Below the pieces are notes generated by a model. It made no database searches. It had not been told where the DNA came from and saw nothing but the letters and a program-made list of their open reading frames with translations. Source: an uncultured Selenomonadales bacterium (GTDB lineage Bacteria > Bacillota > Negativicutes > Selenomonadales > Selenomonadaceae). From it: a stretch of DNA of 12,402 bases. Within the stretch, counting starts at the first letter, position 1. Each line of letters opens with the position of its first letter. Positions 7,299 to 12,402 of the stretch are shown piece after piece. The DNA is taken from positions 1 through 12,402 of the forward strand of contig CAMZDU010000007.1 in assembly GCA_947305445.1 (NCBI GenBank), given 5' to 3'. The position numbers were made by a program, and so were the translations under genes.

Positions 7299-7310
7299 TT
7301 GTTACATGAA

Positions 7311-7808
7311 TTATTTGTCACGAAAAATTTTCAGCAGTTTATGCGCCCCCGGCGGCGTGTACTTGAACGCGAGCGGCGTCGTAAAAATTGTCAGCAACCA
7401 GTAGCCCGCGCCCGTGAAAATTGCGGCGAACAGCGCGAAGATTGTCCCGTTGAGTTTTATTGCGAGTATCGGCGCGTAGACGTGCGCGACGCCTAAACTT
7501 ACCGCCAACGACGCCGCCAAAAGTGCCGCCCAGAAAATTCGCTTGCCCGCGCCGGCCGCCTCGTCCACCGTGAAAAAAAATCTCGCCGCAATGAACCAGC
7601 CGAGCGCACACAGCCCGTTGAGTAAGCCGGCCGCTCGTGTCAACGCAAAATATTTTTCCAACCAGCGTGAATAGTTCATGTTGTCCGAGGCCGTGGCCAG
7701 CGCGTGCCCCGAAATGTTTGCGCCGAGATAATAAGCCGCCGCAGTGCATGCCGCCGTCACCGCCGCTATCAAAAAAATTTTTACAACCGTCCGTGTCGTA
7801 CGATTCAT
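7311..7808 (-). CDS. Four-helix membrane protein of unknown function
   Basis: No family is recognised. The 165-residue protein has four predicted membrane segments, roughly residues 8-30, 58-80, 91-113 and 120-145. Between helices 1 and 2 is a polar stretch, SDNMNYSRWLEKY (about 41-53), and the C-terminal tail is basic (FKYTPPGAHKLLKIFRDK). There is no catalytic motif or lipobox. ATG 7808 is preferred over the TTG directly before it because AAGGCGG sits 7 nt upstream of the ATG, the same spacing as in comEC. It has its own likely promoter (7841-7869) and a hairpin just after its stop, so it is probably a single-gene transcript with some read-through into the BASS gene. Codon use matches its neighbours, so it looks native and not like an overprinted frame. 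Confidence 0.75.
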   Translation of the reverse strand: MNRTTRTVVKIFLIAAVTAACTAAAYYLGANISGHALATASDNMNYSRWLEKYFALTRAAGLLNGLCALGWFIAARFFFTVDEAAGAGKRIFWAALLAASLAVSLGVAHVYAPILAIKLNGTIFALFAAIFTGAGYWLLTIFTTPLAFKYTPPGAHKLLKIFRDK

Positions 7809-7840
7809 CAAGTCGCCGCCTTCCGAAAAAAATCAAGCGC

Positions 7841-7869
7841 ATTTTACTGCAAAGACGAACTTTATGCAA
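7841..7869 (-). promoter_or_regulatory. Likely promoter of the four-helix membrane protein gene
   Basis: On the minus strand TTGCAT (7869-7864) is followed after 17 bp by TAAAAT (7846-7841), a near-consensus pair. Transcription would start near 7834, about 26 nt before the ATG and just ahead of the ribosome binding site. Confidence 0.5.
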
Positions 7870-7897
7870 CGTTGGAGCGCGGCCGCGACACTTCGGC

Positions 7898-7950
7898 AAT
7901 TAGGAATTGTTACAGCGGTTTTTTACAACACAACAAAAAAATTCCTAATT
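7898..7950. repeat. 11-bp AT-rich inverted repeat after the RND pump gene
   Basis: AATTAGGAATT (7898-7908) and AATTCCTAATT (7940-7950) form a perfect 11-bp inverted repeat around a 31-nt loop, starting 3 bp after the pump stop on the minus strand. The stem is AT-rich and the loop contains a T-rich and an A-rich run. It is not a standard intrinsic terminator, though it occupies the place of one. The remaining gap up to 7840 holds nothing else recognisable apart from the promoter of the next gene. Confidence 0.5.
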
Positions 7951-7952
7951 CC

Positions 7953-10900
7953 TCATTGATAGAAGCGCAATGAGTGATTGTAAGTCGCCGCGTACATCAC
8001 GGGCAACACCAACAGCGTCAGCACCGTGGCAACCAAAAGTCCGCCGGCAATCGCAACCGCCATAGGCCCCCAAAAGATGCTTATCATAAGCGGCAACATT
8101 CCGAGTATCGCCGCCGCCGCCGTCAACATTATCGGGCGGAAGCGCAATATTGCCGAATCGATTATTGCGTCGTGAAGATTTTCGCCGGTCGACAGGTGCT
8201 TTTGTATCTGGTCGATTAAGATTACCGAGTTGCGGATAATCATGCCGCTCAGCGCGATAACTCCCAGCTCCGCCACAAAGCCCAGCGGCTTGGAGAGAAT
8301 CACCATAGCGAAAATTACTCCTATTAATCCCAGCGGCGCGGTCAAAAGTGTCAGCACCATTGCTTTTACGTCGTGGAGCTGGAGCATCAACAGCGTCATA
8401 ATGACGAACACGACGAGCGGCAACATTGCCAGCAGGTGCGCCGTTGATTTGGCACTCTGTTCCGAGTCGCCGCCCGCTTCAATCGAGTAGCCGAGCGGCA
8501 AATTTTTTTGCAGGCCTTCCGTTGCCGCGAGTGCTTTAATTGCCGCGTCATTGGCCGTGCCTGATAAAATGTTCGCTTGCACCGTGATTGTCGGCTTGAG
8601 GTTGCGGCGATTGATCAATCCGTACTCCGCACCATAAGAAATTTTTGCTATCTGTTCGAGCGGCACATAACCGGCCGCGCCCAAATATATCGGCAAATTT
8701 TTCAGCTCGGCGATATTGTTTCTGTCCGCCGCAACAAGGCGCAAGTCAATGTCAATCGTCCTGTCGCCCGTGTAAAATTCTGCGGCCTTCGCGCCGGTGA
8801 TTTCGGTGTAGAGCATGGACTTGACGAGCTGACTTGACGCTCCCAGCGCACGCAATTTATCCGGGTCAAGGTCAATTCGCACGACTTTGGATTTTTCGTT
8901 CCAGTCGAAAGAAATTTCCGTGATGTTGGAGTCGGCGGCGACTAGGTCTGCAACTTGTCCGGCAAGCTCATGAACTTTGTCGAGGTCGGTGCCGGAGACA
9001 CGCAACATTATCGGATAATCGGCGGGCGGTCCGGTCTGTATCAGCTGAATATTCGTGCGCACGAGCGGGAAATTGTCGGCAAGCTCGGCGCGAATTTTTT
9101 TTATCAGCGCGTCACGGTTGTCGTCTTTGGCGGTGACGACAAACTTTGCAACGTTGTCGGCGGCGGTCTTGGGCGCAATGGTTAGCACGAAACGCGGCGT
9201 GTCTCTTCCGACGTAGTAAGCAAAATTTTTCAAATTGTCGCGCTCGCCGTCCAGAAACTTTGCAAAGCGGTCGGCTTCGGCCTGTGTCGCCGCAAGTGAC
9301 GAACCTTCCGGCAGAGTGAACTTAATCAAAATTTCGGGACGTATTGACGGCGGGAAGAACTCCTGCTGCACGAAACCTGCCGCGAAGATTGTCACGCCGA
9401 ATGCCGCGATTGTCCCGCTAAGCACGAAAATTTTGTTGTTCAAAAAAATTTCCAGCACGCGGCGGAAAATTTTGTAGAAGCGGCTGTCGTAAAGCTCGTC
9501 GTCGGATTTTTTCTCAATCTTGATGATGTAGGTTCCAAACAGCGGCGCGACCATCACCGAAACAATCCACGACAAAATCAGCGCGATTGACACGACCCAA
9601 AACATGTCGCGGCAAAATTCGCTGGCAATGCCCTTGGCGAAGGCGACCGGTATGAATCCCGCGCAAGTTATCAGCGTGCCCGTCAGCATCGGTTTGGCCG
9701 TCACATTGAAGGCGTGGCAAGCCGCGTCGAATCTCGACAGCCCGCGCTCAAGTTGCACGCTCATCATCTCTACGGCAATTATCGCGTCGTCGACCAAAAG
9801 TCCCAGCGCAATTATCAGCGAGCCGAGCGAAACTTTGTGCAGGTCAATTCCGAGCACGTACATGAAGCAAAATGTTCCGGCGAGCACGAGCGGTATGCAC
9901 CCCGCGACGACAAGTCCCGTCCGCAGACCGAGACTGGCAAAGCTCACGCCCAAAACGATTACGATTGCCAGGACGAGCGTTTCGACGAATTCGCCGATCG
10001 AATCTTCGACGACCTGCGGCTGATCGGACACTTGATGAATTTCCAGACCGAGCGGCAACTCCTGTTGAATCGCCTCGACCGTTTTATCTAGGTTTTTGCC
10101 CAGGTTGAGAATGTTGCCTCCGCTCTCCATGGCCACCGCAATTCCAATCGCGGGCATGCCGTTGAAAAACATCTTCGGGTTCGGCGGGTCAACGAAGCGG
10201 CGTTCGACTGCGGCAATGTCGGCCAGGCGGAAAAGTCTGCCGCCCGCGTTTATCGGCAAATTTTTTATCGCGTCCACGTCGTCGAAAATTCCCGTCACAC
10301 GCAGATAGACATTGTCGCTTGAAGTCTCGACCATGCCGGCGGGCACCATTGCATTTTGCGCGGCGAGAGTGTCGGAAATTGTCTGTGGGCTTATGCCCAG
10401 TTCGGCAAGCTTTGCCTGCTCAATCTCGACGTAAACAATTTCCGTCTGCACGCCGACAAGTTCAATCTTCTTGACGTCGTTGACGCCGAGCAACAGGCGG
10501 CGAATGTCCTCCGCGTGCCGACGAAGCTCCTCGTAATCGAATCCGTCGCCGGTGAGCGCGTAAACCGAGCCGAAAACTTCGTCGTAGGTGTCGTTGAAGA
10601 ACGGACCAACGACGCCGCTCGGCAAATCGCCTTTGATGTCGTTGCAGTAGTTGCGCACGTCACGCCAGCGCGTCCGAATCTCGGCAGTTTCAACGGTGTC
10701 GCCCAATTCGACATAAATGACCGTGGAGCCGGGCCGAGTTTCACTACGCAGATTGTCTAGGCCGGGAATGTCCTGCAATTTCTTTTCGAGTTTGTCTGTG
10801 ACTTGCTGTTGCATCTCGTCGGCAGTCGCGCCCGGCCAATAAGCGGCAACAATCATTTCGCGCACGACGAAAGTCGGATCCTCCATGCGGCCGAGTTTGA

Positions 10901-10991
10901 AGTAAGAAAAAATTCCACCGACGAACGCCACGACGATAAAATACCACACCAGCGGACGATGATTTAGCGACAGTTCGGTTAAGTTGCGCAT
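7953..10991 (-). CDS. RND efflux pump, inner-membrane transporter subunit (AcrB/HAE1-like superfamily)
   Basis: Proton-driven inner-membrane pump of 1012 residues, the normal length, with the duplicated RND layout. A membrane segment lies at 12-32, a large periplasmic domain at about 33-335, a helix bundle at about 336-490, a second membrane segment near 520-540, a second periplasmic domain at about 541-850 and a final bundle at about 855-1003. The proton-relay aspartates are present as D401-D402 in GLLVDDAII. The helix-10 position that is K940 in AcrB is arginine here, R920 in GMIIRNSVILIDQI. The ATG at 10991 begins 1 bp after the stop of the membrane-fusion gene, showing tight coupling; the frame also stays open far upstream, but that part reads the overlapping gene in another frame. 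The outer-membrane channel is not in the window. Substrates are unknown: drugs, detergents and lipids are all possible for this superfamily. Confidence 0.95.
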   Translation of the reverse strand: MRNLTELSLNHRPLVWYFIVVAFVGGIFSYFKLGRMEDPTFVVREMIVAAYWPGATADEMQQQVTDKLEKKLQDIPGLDNLRSETRPGSTVIYVELGDTVETAEIRTRWRDVRNYCNDIKGDLPSGVVGPFFNDTYDEVFGSVYALTGDGFDYEELRRHAEDIRRLLLGVNDVKKIELVGVQTEIVYVEIEQAKLAELGISPQTISDTLAAQNAMVPAGMVETSSDNVYLRVTGIFDDVDAIKNLPINAGGRLFRLADIAAVERRFVDPPNPKMFFNGMPAIGIAVAMESGGNILNLGKNLDKTVEAIQQELPLGLEIHQVSDQPQVVEDSIGEFVETLVLAIVIVLGVSFASLGLRTGLVVAGCIPLVLAGTFCFMYVLGIDLHKVSLGSLIIALGLLVDDAIIAVEMMSVQLERGLSRFDAACHAFNVTAKPMLTGTLITCAGFIPVAFAKGIASEFCRDMFWVVSIALILSWIVSVMVAPLFGTYIIKIEKKSDDELYDSRFYKIFRRVLEIFLNNKIFVLSGTIAAFGVTIFAAGFVQQEFFPPSIRPEILIKFTLPEGSSLAATQAEADRFAKFLDGERDNLKNFAYYVGRDTPRFVLTIAPKTAADNVAKFVVTAKDDNRDALIKKIRAELADNFPLVRTNIQLIQTGPPADYPIMLRVSGTDLDKVHELAGQVADLVAADSNITEISFDWNEKSKVVRIDLDPDKLRALGASSQLVKSMLYTEITGAKAAEFYTGDRTIDIDLRLVAADRNNIAELKNLPIYLGAAGYVPLEQIAKISYGAEYGLINRRNLKPTITVQANILSGTANDAAIKALAATEGLQKNLPLGYSIEAGGDSEQSAKSTAHLLAMLPLVVFVIMTLLMLQLHDVKAMVLTLLTAPLGLIGVIFAMVILSKPLGFVAELGVIALSGMIIRNSVILIDQIQKHLSTGENLHDAIIDSAILRFRPIMLTAAAAILGMLPLMISIFWGPMAVAIAGGLLVATVLTLLVLPVMYAATYNHSLRFYQ

Positions 10992-10992
10992 G

Positions 10993-12039
10993 TCAATCAC
11001 CGACCCTGACTTCTTGTCCGTCGCGCAATTTGTGCACGCCCGCAACGACGACCGTATCACCCAACTTGAGGCCGCGCACTTGAACGCTGTTGTTGTCGAA
11101 GTCGGAGACTTCAACTTTGCGCAACGAAACTTTGCCGTTGTCGACAAGCCAAACTTGTGCGGCGTCGCCCGTCTGATAAATCGCGCTCAGCGGCAGGACA
11201 ATCGTGCTTGAGGCAACCTCGCGCATTGAAACGTTGGCCGTCATGCCGAGCTGAACATTGCGCACGTCCGGCAGAGAAATTTTTACAGCGAAGGTGCGCG
11301 ATGCGGAATCGGCCATCGGAGAAATTTCGCGAACGGTGCCGCCGACTTCGTCGCCCGTCGCCCAAAAAGTTATTGACACGCGCCGGCCGATTTGCACGGC
11401 GGAAATTTTGTTTTCGGGAATGTTGACGACGACTTCAAGTTCACCGGTCTGTACGAGCGTCAAAACACTTTGTCCCGCCGCGACGACCTGTCCAACCTCC
11501 GCCACAACATTGGAGATAACGCCGTCCGCATCGGCCGTCAATGTCGTGTAATCGAGCGCGTTTTGACTTTGCCGAGCCTGAGCGACTGCGGCGTCGTAAG
11601 CGGCCTTTGCGGCGTCGTACTGCGTGCGGTATTGGTCGAGCACGACGGCGGCAATCGCTTCGGACTTGAACAGCTCGCTGTAACGATTTAGATTTGATTC
11701 GGCCAGTTGGAGTTGCGCCAGCGTCGAGGCAACTTGAGCGTCGGCACTTCTAAATTGTTCGGCAATATCCTTCGGGTCAAGCGTCATAAGCACGTCGCCC
11801 GCCCGCACGAGCGAGCCGGTTTGCACGTTTCGAGAAATAATTTTTCCGCCGACACGGAACGACAAATTTGTCTCGTATCTGCCGCGCACAACACCGGAAT
11901 AATTTTCTTCGGTTGCGGCGTTGGATAACTTGACCTGTTGAACTTTGACGACGGGCGGCTTGGGCGGCTGAATTTCTTCACCACAACCGACGAGCAACAA
12001 ACTCGCACCAAGAATTCCTGTAAAAAGTTTTATATTCAT
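10993..12039 (-). CDS. RND efflux membrane-fusion (periplasmic adaptor) lipoprotein
   Basis: Periplasmic adaptor linking the RND pump to an outer-membrane channel, 348 residues. A short signal sequence ends in the lipobox LVGC with C19 as the predicted acylated residue; glycine at +2 means there is no aspartate retention signal. Then come the first half of the biotinyl-lipoyl domain (about 58-90, FRVGGKI...VRAGDVLMTLDP), an alpha-helical hairpin rich in Ala, Gln and Leu (about 92-160), the second lipoyl half (about 163-200, LTADADGVISNVVAEVGQVVAAGQSV), a beta-barrel (about 201-272, including PENKISAVQIGRRV) and a membrane-proximal domain to the end. This order matches the HlyD/AcrA family. 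The ATG at 12039 is preceded by AAGGA at a rather long 12-nt spacing. It is the first gene of the operon; the pump starts 1 bp after its stop. No regulator gene adjoins it. Confidence 0.95.
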   Translation of the reverse strand: MNIKLFTGILGASLLLVGCGEEIQPPKPPVVKVQQVKLSNAATEENYSGVVRGRYETNLSFRVGGKIISRNVQTGSLVRAGDVLMTLDPKDIAEQFRSADAQVASTLAQLQLAESNLNRYSELFKSEAIAAVVLDQYRTQYDAAKAAYDAAVAQARQSQNALDYTTLTADADGVISNVVAEVGQVVAAGQSVLTLVQTGELEVVVNIPENKISAVQIGRRVSITFWATGDEVGGTVREISPMADSASRTFAVKISLPDVRNVQLGMTANVSMREVASSTIVLPLSAIYQTGDAAQVWLVDNGKVSLRKVEVSDFDNNSVQVRGLKLGDTVVVAGVHKLRDGQEVRVGD

Positions 12040-12054
12040 TTAGACGTTATTTCC

Positions 12055-12083
12055 TTGCGCAAAAAAATTTTTTTAAATATTAT
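12055..12083 (+). promoter_or_regulatory. Possible promoter of the right-edge exported-protein gene
   Basis: TTGCGC (12055-12060) and TATTAT (12078-12083) are 17 bp apart on the plus strand. This would start transcription near 12090, about 43 nt before the ATG at 12133. The -10 overlaps the opposing -10 of the efflux operon by 5 bp, so the two could not be occupied together. Confidence 0.4.
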
Positions 12084-12109
12084 ATCACACAACAACTAAA
12101 ATTATGCAA
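12079..12109 (-). promoter_or_regulatory. Promoter of the RND efflux operon, extended -10 type
   Basis: On the minus strand TGATATAAT (12087-12079) is a perfect -10 with the TG extension. A TTGCAT (12109-12104) lies 19 bp upstream of the hexamer, too far to be ideal, but an extended -10 tolerates a weak -35. The leader would be roughly 33 nt. No clear operator repeat is seen around it. Confidence 0.6.
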
Positions 12110-12132
12110 GCAATTCAGAGGAGAGAGTAGGT

Positions 12133-12402
12133 ATGGTAAAATTTTTTTCGTCATACTTATATTCGGCTTGTCCTTCTTTGTAAATATGTCGAATATTTCT
12201 GCGGAACGGCGCGAAGTCGTCGCTTTCGGCGAATACACCTACGGTGATAGAGAAACTCGTGAAGACGCCAAAAATGTAGCATTGGAAGATGCAAAACGTA
12301 ACGCGCTGGAGCAAGTTATCGTTTACGTTAAAACCCAAAGTACTGCTCAAGATTATTCAGTAGGCGGCGGCGTATTGAAACCACTTTTTCGCAACTGGCC
12401 GA
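12133..12402 (+). CDS. Exported protein gene with an apparent frameshift in its signal-peptide codons, cut by the window edge
   Basis: ATG 12133 has AGGAG (12119-12123) 9 nt upstream, but its frame stops after 16 codons. From about 12135 another frame is open to the window edge and reads ILIFGLSFFVNMSNISAE and then ERREVVAFGEYTYGDR. One extra T in the T7 tract (12142-12148) would join the two as MVKFFFVILIFGLSFFVN..., a textbook signal peptide, with cleavage plausible near SNISA/ERRE. The mature part (VAFGEYTYGDRETREDAK and NVALEDAKRNALEQVIVYV) has the pattern of small periplasmic domains such as LPP20 or the FlgT N-terminus: a glycine-containing strand, then a helix of regularly spaced alanines. 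That family link is tentative. The only other starts in the long frame, TTG 12168 and ATG 12186, lack a ribosome binding site and would lose the signal peptide. It is either slippage-dependent, a recent pseudogene, or a base-calling error. Confidence 0.55.

Noticed and set aside
10992..11147. N-terminal extension of the RND pump to 11147
   Set aside because: These 52 codons lie in another frame over the membrane-fusion gene. The low-complexity Ser/Thr/Cys/Arg content is unlike an RND N-terminus, which begins normally at MRNLTELSLNHRPLVWYF.
12102..12350. 82-codon minus-strand frame at the right edge
   Set aside because: It overlaps the promoter region and the plus-strand exported-protein frame, has no ribosome binding site, and reads as the shadow of that gene.
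1..12402. CRISPR array, tRNA, rRNA, insertion sequence, phage or toxin-antitoxin locus
   Set aside because: No regularly spaced direct repeats, no cloverleaf-type sequence in the short gaps, and no transposase, integrase or toxin-like reading frame was seen.

Overview
The window reads as ordinary chromosome of a diderm, obligately protein-coding-dense bacterium of about half G+C. Two things point to an outer membrane: a lipoprotein membrane-fusion protein sits directly in front of an RND pump, and the last gene appears to encode an exported protein. Shine-Dalgarno sites are strong, GTG and TTG starts are used freely, and AT-rich AAAATTTT-type stretches recur throughout otherwise GC-rich coding sequence. 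A Negativicutes (Selenomonas-like) source would fit, but this is inference from style and gene content and no marker here proves it.

Layout, left to right. The minus strand carries hemB (tetrapyrrole synthesis, cut off by the left edge) downstream of comEC (DNA uptake channel). Back to back with comEC, on the plus strand, are ahcY (S-adenosylhomocysteine hydrolase) and larE (sacrificial sulfur transferase). The comEC/ahcY gap holds two good divergent sigma-70-type promoters. A perfect 20-bp palindrome and a possible 17-codon leader ORF lie between ahcY and larE. larE converges with a minus-strand pair: a BASS-family symporter followed 9 bp later by an ABC-2-type permease that has no ATPase partner in view. 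Upstream of that pair is a hairpin, then a four-helix membrane protein of unknown function with its own promoter. Next on the minus strand is an RND efflux operon, membrane-fusion lipoprotein then pump, 1 bp apart. At the right edge a plus-strand gene for an apparently exported protein diverges from the efflux operon; the two share overlapping -10 elements.

How the genes fit together. There is no single pathway. hemB, comEC, ahcY and larE are housekeeping or accessory-metabolic genes. The minus-strand block from 5566 to 12039 is dominated by membrane transport. The outer-membrane channel the RND pump needs, the ATPase the ABC-2 permease needs, and the larB/larC/larA partners of larE are all absent from the window.

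The most notable signal is at the right edge. The only ATG with a good ribosome binding site runs out of frame after a T7 tract. A single extra T would produce a textbook signal peptide fused to the downstream coding frame, which suggests slippage, phase variation, a recent frameshift or a base-calling error. I see no CRISPR array, tRNA, rRNA, transposase or phage gene, and no new multi-gene system. Every gap between genes is under 200 bp, and each is described in the features or findings.
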